64,000 bases of DNA, from assembly GCF_019925205.1 (NCBI RefSeq), contig NC_083568.1, positions 12,026,393 to 12,090,392 of the forward strand, read 5' to 3'. Origin of the DNA: Metopolophium dirhodum. Taxonomy: Eukaryota; Arthropoda; Insecta; Hemiptera; Aphididae. The number at the start of each line of letters is the position of its first letter. The first letter of the stretch is position 1. Shown one piece after another: positions 12,481 through 25,000 of the stretch. The notes below the pieces were generated by a model, which saw nothing but the letters and a program-made list of their open reading frames with translations, did not search any database and had not been told where the DNA came from. A program made the translations under genes and the position numbers.

Positions 12481-15400
12481 GTAAATCAAACTATACAACT
12501 TATTATTTATTTATTATTATATCAGGACATCGGGTTACCACCTGCGAACATTATTGTTACTGTTATTCGTTCGCAGGCATGGGTCGAAATGTCGAATAAG
12601 GGCTACTATTATTTGTTTCTAATCGATTTCTAATCTCATGCTTTTGTTTTTACCGTGTTCAGCGTTAAACGACGTATTAATATTTCGTATTCTCACTGTA
12701 CAAAACAGATTTTTTTTCAAATTTTATCCGTCGATTTTTGAATCGTATTGGAAAAAAATCTGCGGGATTATCGGTGGTTTGTTTGTGTATCGTTGTCCAA
12801 ATAACCAGTTTATGCATTTTTCTGGGAAACTGTATTATACATAATGTTATCATGGTCGATCTAAGAAATTAATTTTATCTACAGTTGTTATATACATTTT
12901 TATACACACAAGACGTCTTCATAGAACTTTATCGTAAAATATATTGTGCCCTACCCGTGGTTACCAATCAATTAATATAAATACCAAAACAATTTAATTA
13001 TTATCACATGAACTAAATCGATTAAATCACAGAACCGACAAAACTAATGTAGATTTAAAATGTCATACTGTCCATTCAGAATCGGTTTTTTTTACGTACC
13101 TCCAAATCGGATTATTTTGTAATCGATGAACTATAATATTATTTTAAATTAAAATTTCTATCTCTTTTAGAGGATATATGACATTTTTATAAATTTAATT
13201 TTGATTCTATTCGACCCTTGAGAATTGGTGGCCAAAGAATCAATATAAAAGTCTCGTCTCTTTGAATAATAATAAGTTAGGTATAGGTACCTCAATACCC
13301 GTTAAAAAAACTAACATTACGCGAGTTGTACTTGTAACGTAATGTCATGATATACCTACTGTAGCTATAGATGTATTTCGCTCGTATATTTTTGTGTTTT
13401 TAAACATAGTATTCTTAGTGTTTCATTTATTCATTTTTTTCGTGGGAAGGCGATGCCAAAAATCCTATGTAGTTAGTAGTTACAAAAAGTGAAAGGACTC
13501 AAGGCCATACTCGCTCAACGATAATACCGACAATTGGCCTTGGATTATGTTTGTTGTCAAATAATGGTAGAAATTATAGTAACAAACCACAATTATTATT
13601 ATCGTAGTAGGTAATCCAAATTATTCAGCCTCGGGGGCACAGTAAAAATACATACTTCCTACCTGCACATATTATTATTATTATGACGCTATCGAAACAA
13701 CAAACAGAAATACCTTATTTTTGTTTGACGTTTCGTCAAACAGTTGAATGATAGGTATCTGTACAAGTTTTCTAAATTCAATTTATTTTGCTTGTAAAGT
13801 TTTTTTCCGCTAAATATACCGTGAATATCAGCTATCAAGTTTTGTTTGAAAAGAACCGAGCGTAAATTATTACAAACTTTATTTACGTAAAATAAAATAT
13901 TGTGTTATTTGTATCTATTTGGAAAGAAATAAAACACGTAATTATTGTTGGTTTAAACTATTGAGCCACACGCCAAAATCATAAATATATAGTTGTACAT
14001 TAATTTTGGGCGAGAAATCCTTGGAGACCGAAGTTTAATGTTATCCTTGAGTTCATCCTTGGTGTCCTTGCTTTAAAAAAAATCATTTAGGCTCTACAAG
14101 TTTTATATAGGTATATTTTTTTTAATTTAAAAAATGATTTATGCGGTCATAATTACTATGTAAGTGAACGTAATATTTTAATACCAAATTTTTGTGGATC
14201 GATTCACGAACTCTGAAGGTCTTTTTTAGTCATCCAGTAAAATGTAATACGTGTAATTAATTTACAATTTCGGTGGGATTAGAATTATTGGAATCGGACA
14301 GCTTTGTAATAAACAGCTAAAGTGTATAATATAATATTAATTTATATCATGTGATATTCTTTTGTGCACATTTACGTTTACGTTTAAAGCGTGTGTTGTA
14401 CGGTACCAAAAAAAAAAAAAAAGGGTCTAGCTATTTTTTCAACTAACATTATTGCGTGCGTGTATAACTGGCTTACGTGTCTTCAGTGGTTGGAAAAGTT
14501 TTTTCGGCATTCGTCGTGTTCCGTGACCGTAAAAAAAACTGCCAACTGTATCGTTTGACCGCTGCTGTAATTAATAATTAAAGGATGTCCTGAGAGCGAC
14601 AATTATTATTATATTCCGCAAACGTGCGAACAATGAAAAAAGAATAGGGCATTAAAAATAAAAAAAAAAATAACAAAATATTAATTGAAATAAAAAATAG
14701 TTTATAACATTTTGTAATATTCTCTTGGACCGTCGAGTTTGCTCTTGGAAAAGTTCAACTCGAGCGTAACCGGTTATTACCTGTATCGCAACACGTATCT
14801 ATTTATAAACTGTTGGTTGTAACTTATAAGGTCGGTGCACTGTGCAGCGCGTGTAAGTGCATTCCGCTGCAGCGATTCCGTCACACGTACATAATATTAT
14901 ACCATATAATATTATACTATTATACTACGATTTTCATTACCGATGGCCGTATATAGTTGTAGGATTTAGTGAGAATAAAATACGAAACACGACATGTCCG
15001 ACTCGCTCGGAGTTTCAATAATAATATTATCGACGCGCACTGCCACGACGTTCTCACGCATTCGACGGGATATTCCACAATAATAAAAAGGAAGCAAATA
15101 ATAATGATTGATGTTCGTGTAATTATTAAGTATACGGTTTGGGGTCCGTTACACGCGAAGCGACCTATGTTTTTATTTTTTTTTTCTTGCTGCGTGCGTG
15201 CACCAGCAGTGTCGTCGTCTTATTAACGACGGTGGTCAAAGGGTTAAAAACACGAACATTAAACGTCCTTTCTGATGTGTTTCGTCCATAATATTATGTC
15301 AGTGCCGGATAATATGAACCATGTAAAATATGACAATATGTTGCGAACATCCATGTGGGTTATTTTTTTCACACCGGTTTTGTGCGAGTGAATTTTTAGA

Positions 15401-16950
15401 TAGATTGCAGTGCTCAAATTGGGAATTGTTAAGTAGAGGAGCTCAATCCAACAATTTATAAACTGCGTTCAAAGTGCAAAATTACTCAACGCAGACTCGT
15501 GGGGAGCATTGACCCCCCCCCCCCAAAATCAATTCCTAATTTTTCAATACTACGTTTCACCTTTGTTACAGAATTTTAACTTTACTCTATTCCAAATTTC
15601 CAAATATAGTATATTTAACTATATGTAAGTAACATGCAAGTGAATATAGATTTATATTTTATATTCACCTTAGTTTTCGAAATTTATATTGATGGAAATA
15701 ATAATTACATATTTCGGTAGGAAATAAAAAAATTATAATTATCAGTGATAATATCTTAATAATTATAATTTGTGCTTCAAACGCATACCTATGTCAATTG
15801 TGAACAATAGTCCACAGATATTTGATAATACAATAGTTTATTGTTGGTAAATAATATCTGCGAACTACTAAAATAGGCAATGAACAAGCTTGACATAGTA
15901 TAAACAAACTATAATAAAAAAATTAACAAGGTATTAGGAAGTCTAAGCCAGTGGTATATTCAACCGGTGGGTCGCTACCCAATCTTGAGTCGCGTAACCT
16001 ATACAAATGGGTTGTAACAGTCTTTTTTGTTAAAAAAAAAAAATAAGTTTATACAATTATAAATTATGAATGGATTGAAGAACCATATTTTACAGTAGAT
16101 ATAATGGCAGTTAAAATGTCTACTGACATAGAAAATCAATAAATTGAGCTTACTTGTGACCCCAAACCTATACAAATGTTAAATGCAAACTTTTTTGGAA
16201 ATGTTTTGGGCACACTTATGTACCGGAAATTACGCAAAACTATCAGCTAAAGTCTTTTTTCTTTCATGGTCTACAAAGTTGACACGAGTCGTGAAAATAT
16301 TGTTGCAAAAACAGTGGATCGCGAATCAAAAAGGTTGAACACTACTAATCAAAACCATAGACAGGATGAAAAATACTTTTATATTAAAAAATGTAAAATT
16401 CATTAGGTATGTATATGGTATATCAACAATTTAGATCCACTCCAAATTTTAATAAAAATTATTTTGGGCAAGAGTTTGTACCGTCCCCCGTCAAAGTAAA
16501 AAAAAATGTTTGGGGTACGCAAAGAAAAAATTAAAATAGTAGAGGAGCTCCGCCCCCTGCGCCCCCCCTTCACAATTCGAGCACTGAGATAGAGTACACA
16601 ACAATATATATATTATACTCGACTGCAGTCTTACAAAATATGACGTTATTTGAGTGTAGTCATTGGGAAGACGTCTTAATGGAACAAAATTGAATGCGTT
16701 AGATAATTTATATTAGTTATGATCTTATGAATTATGATATTATAATACCTACGACGTGTCTACCTTTATATAGTATACGTAATAGGTATAATCTCATCGC
16801 ACGACAACCGCGGTGTGATTAGTTTAAAAGTAATTTTCAAGTCCAAAACAACTTTTGCAGCGATTCGTTTATTATTTTATAAGCACCTACCCAATGTTCC
16901 AATACAAGTATGCCACTTTAAAAGTGTGTTTTTTCAATATTCTATTTTAG
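12481..16950 (+). other. Putative intron 1 of GST-1, rich in mobile-element debris
   Basis: This 4.5-kb stretch between the putative 5' UTR exon and the first coding exon has no gene I can support. It contains the inverted-repeat element at 15408-16586. The segment just before the acceptor (TACCCAATGTTCCAATACAAGTA-like text near 16888) is conserved before the corresponding exon of GST-2, -3 and -4, which shows common descent of this intron end. Confidence 0.45.
15408..16586. mobile_element. Inverted-repeat DNA element with nested hAT-like MITE
   Basis: The outer ends are CAGTGCTCAAATTG and the complement of CAGTGCTCGAATTG, each followed inside by GGAGCTC. Flanks AGATAGATTG and AGATAGAG hint at an imperfect duplication. 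Inside, 15949-16346 has hAT-like ends (CAGTGGTATATTCAACC and the complement of AGTAGTGTTCAACC), so one element seems to sit within another. Neither has coding capacity. Confidence 0.6.
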
Positions 16951-16951
16951 A

Positions 16952-19900
16952 ATGCCGATCGACTTTTACTACACTCCTGGCAGCCCGCCATGCAGATCCG
17001 TTTTGCTGACTGCCAAAGCCTTGGGTTTGGAATTGAACTTGAAAACTTTAGATCTCCACCACGGTGAACACATGAAACCAGAATTCATCAAGGTAAGTTT
17101 TCGAAAAATGTCGTCTTGTTATATTGTATTGTATAGGTACCTGCGCTATACGATGTTAATAATTATTATAATCTATGTTATTTTACAGCTAAATCCTCAA
17201 CACTGTGTACCGACATTGGTGGACGGTGACTTGGTTTTGTGGGAGAGGTGAGTTCAAGTTATAGTATTTATTAGATAAATATACGAGTTATAAAAGTATT
17301 GAATGATAATATTATTATAATGCATAAAATAATACATTTGGTTTACTGGGACACGCTAATTAAAATACAAAGTTCTTCCGGCTAGTGATAAGATAACACA
17401 AGTTTCACGAAATTATTGATACGTTATTTATTATTGGTATATAATAAAATATTTTATACAATTAAATATTACGATATTATAATTTTTATCTGTAGCCTAT
17501 ATAATATTATCCTGTATTGATTATTATTAAAACTATCATAAATAATTAAATAAATATTAAATATTATAGATTAATAAAGCATTTAGATTGTCGATGTCTT
17601 ATTTGTTATTATAAACTTTATAACTTAATTTGTCCATTATTATGTTAATTTAATATTAAATTACAACATTTTATGGGAAGATTATGAATAAAGCACGTAT
17701 TCAGAGTCTTATATTATAAGGCTCTATGAATATTTAAAACCTGCGAGACTCAGTGAAATTTATGTGATTATTTATATTTAATACTTAATATAACTTTTAA
17801 AGATAATTTTACTTCAGTTAGGTTTGATATATATATATATAATATATTATGGCAGTTAAAATATTACTTTGTTTTCAAAACTGTAAGCTAAATAAAATCA
17901 ATTTAGAGATTAGCCAGCTATAAAGTTTATAATACAAGTCACAAGAGGTAAACTGAATTTTTTTCTGAAATTATTAAAAAAAAATAAAATATCTAAATTC
18001 ACAAACAATACATTCTACGTATTATATTATACTATAGATTGTGGCTTACAGTACCTTTATAACTTGGTCCTATACATAATATTACTTCACGTATATAATA
18101 TTAGGTATAGATATACAAGATATATTTTGTTTAGTTAATCACAACGTGTTTAATAATATGACTAATATTAAAAAAAATGTATTATTCAGTTATATACTTT
18201 AACATCCGTTTTCTACTCTTCCGGGTACATACAATTATTATATAATACGCTACGGTATTAAAAATAAATATTGATGTTCTAACGTAATTCCAAGTGTATA
18301 ACATAGATGTACCTACAGATTTCCGTGAATTGAACGATATTATTAACTTGCGAATCGATTTATTTGTTCCGGCCAACTTATTGCAATATTTCATTACGAC
18401 AATCGTATTTAAACGTACCTAAGTATAAATGATGTAGTTTTGTAGTAGGTAGGTACAATAATATTATTATAGGGCTGTTCGAAGGAACGTTTCTGCGGTG
18501 TAAGTGTGTAACTCGTCCATAACGTCGATTCGTAGTCATAATTTCCGGACAACGATCACTCAATATAATATTATGTCGATTGCAATATTTATTTGATTAG
18601 TTATGTAAGGGTGGGGGGTGGGGGGGGGGGTGGTAGAAGCACACCACTGACCGATTGCACTAAAAATAAAATGGGTACTCGACAATAATAATTGTATACA
18701 TTTTTTAATAATCGACGTTTTTGTTTCAGCCGTGCAATCATCGTGTACTTAGTTCAAGCTTACGGAAAAGACGATTCGCTGTTCCCAAAAGACCCGAAGA
18801 AGCAAGCGCTGGTCAACCAAAGACTACAATTTGACGTCAGCACCTTGTACCCGGCCTTTTCCGATCAATACGTGAGTATTCACATTCATATTATAACGAC
18901 CAATTAGCAAAGGTTATTTATCGTTGTCGTTTGACGCGATGACTTCCCCTCGAAGTGTATAAAATCAGTCGGGTGTGTAACGTGGTCCTGTCCTACCTTT
19001 TCCTTCGCTGCACACTGAATATTATGTCATACCAACTATTAAACGTTTTACATGGTACCTGTCTTTCATTTTCTTTCGCTGCACGCTGGATATTATGTTA
19101 TACCATTTATTAAACGTTTTACGTGGTACACTGGTACTTACCCCTATGATTTATAGTCTACCGACTACAACTGTTACCACTCATCACATCATTATGCTGT
19201 AATATTTGTTTAGGGTTGTTATAATGATTTTATGACCAGGATTACTGTGGACTAGTGGTAAAAAAAAATCGTTTATTAAAGATGAGTTAAAAGAAGATTG
19301 AAGCAATAGTTTTTCTACACGGCCAAAACAGATTTTGAGGCCTATAATATGTAATCGTTTTAATAAAATATTCAAGTCATTTAATTTTTAGCAATTTATC
19401 CACGGAAGACGCGGTGGAAAAATATTTTAAATATACCTTAACGCTAATTTCCTAATTACCTTTAATAATAGGTACTACAAAATACCTTGTCGACGAGTTA
19501 AATCTGTATTATTATGACGTATACACATAACATATTTGAAGAATTGTGACTTAAATTTAAATATCTTATTTTAATTTCATAGTACCCGTGGATTTTCGCT
19601 GGAGTACCAAAAAGCGACGACAAAGAGAAGAAAATCCACGACGCACTCGGGTTTTTGGACATCTTTTTGGGATCTTCCACTTGGGCTGCCGGTGATTCAG
19701 TGACTGTGGCCGATCTGGCTTTAGTCGCTTCCATTTCGACCATCGAGGTATTTTCTTAACGAATTTTTCTTTACTCATTAATGTTATAACTTGGACATAT
19801 TATGTTTAACACGCATTTTCTTATTTTCAGGCTGTCGGTGTTGACTTGTCGAAGTACGCCAACGTCTCTAAATGGTTCGAAAAGTGCAAGACTACATTGG

Positions 19901-19974
19901 TAGGATACCAAGAGTCCAACCAAAAAGGAATCGATGGATTCAAAATCATGGTAGCCAACCTCACCAAGAAATAG
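16952..19974 (+). CDS. GST-1, cytosolic delta-class glutathione S-transferase
   Basis: The five coding exons are 16952-17092, 17189-17247, 18730-18871, 19583-19747 and 19831-19974. All have GT-AG borders and phases 0, 2, 0 and 0, giving 216 residues, the usual delta GST length. Delta GSTs conjugate glutathione to electrophiles and detoxify xenobiotics, including insecticides, in the cytosol. The N-terminal thioredoxin-like half has YYTPGSPPCRSV with the catalytic Ser11, then His52, Val54-Pro55 and Glu66-Ser67, the expected glutathione-site residues. The C-terminal helical half has the GDSVTVADL capping-box region. The start is the first ATG after the acceptor and gives the normal N-terminus. 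No signal peptide is present. It is the only intact, ordinary member of the cluster and probably the closest to the ancestral form. Confidence 0.95.
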
Positions 19975-21690
19975 GCGTATATATACTTATTTGCGTTTAT
20001 TCCGATCAGATTTCGTGTTTCATGTTTTGATTACAATATTTTTGTTTTACACTATTCAATGGTATTATATTAATTATTGCTTTTTACAAATTTTAAATTA
20101 TAAATACACACTTTTTTTTTTATTCATGTTCATTTTTTTGTGATCTGTTATATTTAACAGCTGTTACTGAACGGTTAAAAATCATAGTCCAACTACAGAA
20201 TAGATTAAATTTAAATTTAGTTTATTCTGTGGTCCAACTTTCAATGAAAAAGACAAAAATATAATAATCACGGATTTGTACGGCGTATAGGCACCTACAC
20301 CGTTAAATATTAATAGCATTTTCTTTGTCAGACGTAGGACGCATGCTGACTAAACTTACTAGTGATGCAGTACTACGTGCCATATATTTTTGAAGTAAAA
20401 CTTCTTTTTTGAGGTGTGGGTGGAAAAAAATCGTAACGAAAAATGAAACGACACGTTTGTTTATCACCATAGTAATGAATAAAAAATAATAATATTAAAA
20501 GAACTCAGTGGCGTATTTAGTATTTTTTGTAGGGGGCGGATGACAAGAATTTTAGCTTACAGATTACGATATAATAATTATAATGCATGTATGCATGTAT
20601 GCTACACATGTATTTAAAGAGCAATGCGGGCGGATTTGTCCTCATATTCACCCCCGTAAATACGCCCCTGTAACCCCAAACTCGTTTTTCGTATAGAATG
20701 GTTTATCATTGTATTCAATTATAACACATCCATTACAACTACTGTACAGCAGAGCGGTAACAACTTGTTCCCCTTTTGAAGTAAAACTTCTTTCTCGAGG
20801 TGTGGGTGGAAAAAAGTCGTAACGAAAAATGAAACGACAGCAAAAATGAAATGACACGTTTGTTCGTTTGTTTATTTTTCTCACTCTCTCCCTAATTCAC
20901 TTATAATTTCACGGGCCCCAGTACTTATGAAAGAAGTTTTACTTCCCCAGAGTGTAATGGTGGGCTCACACACTCTTGTTTTTTTAGTTTTGATATCGTT
21001 TCATATAAATCAATTATCATATCTCGTTATCAAAATAGTAAACGATAATATCGTAAAACTGGAAGAAAAATATTTAATTTTCGTGATCCATAATATAGGG
21101 GTTGAAAACAAGATATAATTATAATTATTCTGAGTCTTATATCTACATTTATATAACTTTTATTAAAATCGGCCGAGTACTTTCTGACATAAGCCGTTAG
21201 CAAAATGTGTTCGTTACGGTAACGCGTTTTCGTTCGTTTGCACGAAATTACTAGGTACAGCCATAAATTGTCTGGGAGGTTGCGCATATGAATGATAATC
21301 TTTACTACACAAATCTTTAATATTATATATACCTAGCGATAAATTAACAAAAAAATTATATGAATGATAACATCTTACGACTCCAGTACCTATTACAATC
21401 TAAAATATTAGTAGGTACTTAGATTACTAAAATATGTACTAATATTAAATAATGACGTGTCATACGAGCGCCAGTCTCTATATTATCATTCCGGTTACTT
21501 ACTTGTATTGTTAATAATTATTTATTAAAATGTGTTTTATTTTCCTACGGGTGTACGAGTAATTAAAAGTGTTAATTTTCTAAAAGTGCGTATTCCTTTG
21601 TGGTTAGTAATTTATGTCTTTATTCAAATTTTCAATTTTACTCTCGGATTACTTAAAATTGTTAAGAGGGCTGCAGGTGTCCAACCCACT
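19975..21690. other. Spacer between GST-1 and GST-2
   Basis: No gene is supported. The stretch holds a 165-bp MITE at 20506-20670 and two direct copies of a roughly 75-bp segment at 20391-20465 and 20776-20870 (GAAGTAAAACTTCTTT, then GGTGTGGGTGGAAAAAA). No canonical AATAAA follows the GST-1 stop closely; the ATTATAAATA near 20097 is a possible variant signal. Confidence 0.5.
20506..20670. mobile_element. Short hAT-like MITE
   Basis: The ends are CAGTGGCGTATTTA and the complement of CAGGGGCGTATTTACGGGGG. This gives a terminal inverted repeat of about 14 bp around a 165-bp non-coding body. No clear target duplication was found. Confidence 0.6.
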
Positions 21691-21696
21691 GGTCTA

Positions 21697-21995
21697 GTAT
21701 ATTATATCGTATTGGGGTGCTGCGGTCCGATATCGGTGAAAATCCATCCACGGGCAAAATATTATTTCAACGGTCTTTGTTAACATTCTATATTATAATC
21801 GAAAACAAAATCAACGGCACATACCTATATGGGTTAAAAATATGTACAACAACTACTGAACAAACAGAAGAGCTTGTAATATCTAATCAGCAGTTCTTGT
21901 AATAATCAGTAGCTCTTGCATTTTATAATTATTGTTTGTCGCGTTAAGTCGTTAGAGGTTATATTGCGAAAATACCGTAACAGTTTTCTGAAAAA
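21697..21995 (+). promoter_or_regulatory. Conserved upstream block and 5' UTR of GST-2
   Basis: The block begins near ATATCGTATTGGGGTG and includes GGCAAAATATTATTTCAACG and CTACTGAACAAACAGA. It recurs ahead of GST-3 (38410-38666) and GST-4 (49860-50104). The TATA box seen there (CTTATAAAAG) is replaced here by CTTGTAATAT, and the nearby region seems locally duplicated, so this copy may have a weaker or shifted start site. Confidence 0.6.
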
Positions 21996-22089
21996 ATGAC
22001 TTCAACATTATTGAAGTATAATGTCATACCTATAATAGCACTATGCATCGGAATGACATTGATTCAAAATTCGTCACAAGCAGATGATG
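21996..22089 (+). other. Signal-peptide exon of GST-2
   Basis: This exon holds 31 codons plus one base, ending at G|gtaata. The same exon occurs intact at 38667 and 50105 and decayed at 36399 and 63873. Read through the donor without splicing it stops within a few codons. Confidence 0.85.
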
Positions 22090-25000
22090 GTAATAATTAT
22101 AATTTTTAATTATAAAGCATAATAATATTATTATGTATTTAATTTAGATTAATAGTTTTTATAAGTTAACTGTACAACGTTTACAAGATAAACAAAATAC
22201 AGTCGACAACTATTACTCCGTGTAATATTACTATTTACTCAAGAATTATGAGTATGAATGATCAATGATTATAAAATATCTACGATGTACTTAATATTTT
22301 TAACATTCTACCGTCTCAAGGATAACCCAGAGCAAAGATTGTTCAACTTTTTTATTAGCTCTTTTCTCTCAGTCAGTTGCAGCATTTAAAATACCTAAAG
22401 ATTATGAAAATGTGTGATTGTTTGGTTTTAATAAATTGTACTTAAAGTTTATTCATTTATTTTAACATAATTAATATGTTTTTAATAAATTGATTTTCTG
22501 ACTCTAACAGAATTTGCGTAATGTTTTCGTTGTCATGGTAACTTATCAACAAAAATATATCTATGATTCATACATTTTCTTCGAAATTAACTGCCCCTAG
22601 GTTAAAGCATGAATCGCAGATGCATACATTTAATACATGAGAATAGCACCAAATATGAACACTTCTTGGATTATCAGCTCTTACATGTGCATGCAGACCA
22701 TTGTATTCGTCACGCATATTAATTGCTGCTCCATTAAACGACTCCCCAATTACTTTTTTGTAATCAATATTATGTTCGTTAACACAATGATAAGTGATAA
22801 CAAATAAATAAATATAATACGGCAGCTGCTGTCGTGTCTCGTTAAGCGTTAGCTGTGTTTCGCCACAGTACGTCAGTACGTAATCTACGAATATTATATT
22901 ATGAATAGTGTGCTTTTTAAAGGATACTCACACCCTTTTTTATGTTGAAATTATGCATATACTCAATGTTGGAATTTTTAAGTAAAGTTAATGACGATAT
23001 TTTCTAATACTTACAATTTACATACAACGTCATTTATAAGAGGACGCCAAATCTACATGTGTTGTCTCCGTCTTACAAGCGTACAACACACCACATTTTA
23101 CGTTAACAATAATCCATTCAACTCTGTTATTTTTAAAATTAGAGGGAATTGACCCACGATAAAATATTAAGGTAAGATTATTATTTAGGACATCTCGGAT
23201 GATTTTATTGATATTATTGATTTTAATAAGTTATGAAAATTTTAAAATATAGAAAATGCCTCCATTCATGGTCAATTAACTTTAAATTTAAAAATTACAG
23301 AGTAAAATGGATAGTTGTGAAAATAAAATTGGCCATGTTGTACGTTTGTAAGAAGGAGACAATATATGTGGGGATGGAGTCCTCTTAAGGAATATCTTGT
23401 GCCTAACTTAATTTTTACGAATGAGAACCACCATGTATCAATGCAAATTGTAAGTCAAATGATTTTATTGAAAATTTGCAAGGCTGGGCAAGTTAACGAT
23501 TTTTTTTAACTCGTTAAGTTAAGTTTTTTAAAATAATTAAGTTAAGTTAAGTTAAAAGTTACTCGTATTTTTTTTCGTTAACTCGTTAAGTTAAAAGTTA
23601 ACAATCCGAAATCCGTAAACAATTGTAAACATTAAATTTATATAAAATAGTTGACTCTCTGTAACTCGAACCTTGATGCCTCTAAATTCTTGACATCTCA
23701 AATCCATATCATTTTTCTTTAAACGCCATTACATCTATAATTGATTTTTGATACTATTTTTTTTAACCAAAGTCAACATTTGAAAAATCTCGAGATTGGT
23801 TTTTTATAAGACTTAAGAGATGATGATAGAAATAGATTATATTTATTATCTACTTTTCATAAAAACGGAGATTTGGGTTTAAATTTTTATGAATTATAAC
23901 ATTTAACAGTTTTGATTTTTTAAGTGGTTGATAAATTTTTACTCTGCTTTTGTATTTTACTTATTCATATTTTTTAAAACTTTAAAAGTAATGTTTTCTG
24001 ATTTAAGTGTGTGACCCAAAAAAAACAAAAGGTGCATATTCATATGCATCAATTTTTACATGTAAGGCTTGTTAACAGAATATGTTTGTTTAAAATTGTT
24101 TGATTAAAGCAAATAAATATGTTTTTGCGAAAAATTCCACGTTGTACAATATATATAGCCTATAATATTATATAGGTAATACTCATTTGTTATTTACAGC
24201 GGACAAATACGTACTGTATTATGATTATTGTTACAGATGGTTAAATAATATTTCATACTACCAGGTTAATGTGTTATAACTTATAACTGGGAACATAATA
24301 GCCAAGTCTCCTGTGCACCCCCTAGTTGCGCCAATGAGTTATGCTCCCTTAATCTCTACGTTCATGAACGCCATGATATAATTTCTGGATAGCATAGAGG
24401 TGAAAATAAGGGAGAGTCTGTATGGTCCAAGCCTCCCCAACCCTAACAATAGCCCCCTCCCCAAAACAGGCCAAACATTTTCTAAAACTTTTTTAAGGCA
24501 TAGTGAATAATTGCCCAAACAAAAGTAAATAATATGCCTTTAGAAGAGTATTATACTTTATTATTTAATGTATAATCACTGGGAAACTTTTCTTTCAAAC
24601 TTTGACTACAATACGTCCGAATTTTCAGTAAAATAACATGATTCACAATTTGTATTGATACACGTAGGTTCACACTTGGACAGCTAAAGTTTGATCGCCA
24701 CACGATACTCCTTAAATGTTGTGAAGAATATAAGTAGTCATAAATATAGTCGTTCATTTTACTTAAAAATTTCAGCAATCACAACTTGAGTATATTCTCT
24801 TCAAAATCACACTGTTTATAATATAATAACACTTGATATTATATAATGATCGTCGTTTTGAAGTTTAAAACTTGCTAGTTGATTGTGGATAAATTCTTGT
24901 AACGAAATTCACTATTAAAATATCCAAAAAACTTTTTCAAAGCTCCATATTTTATTTTAGTCATTTTGGATTATACATTCCGTTAGATTTAAAAATTCAA

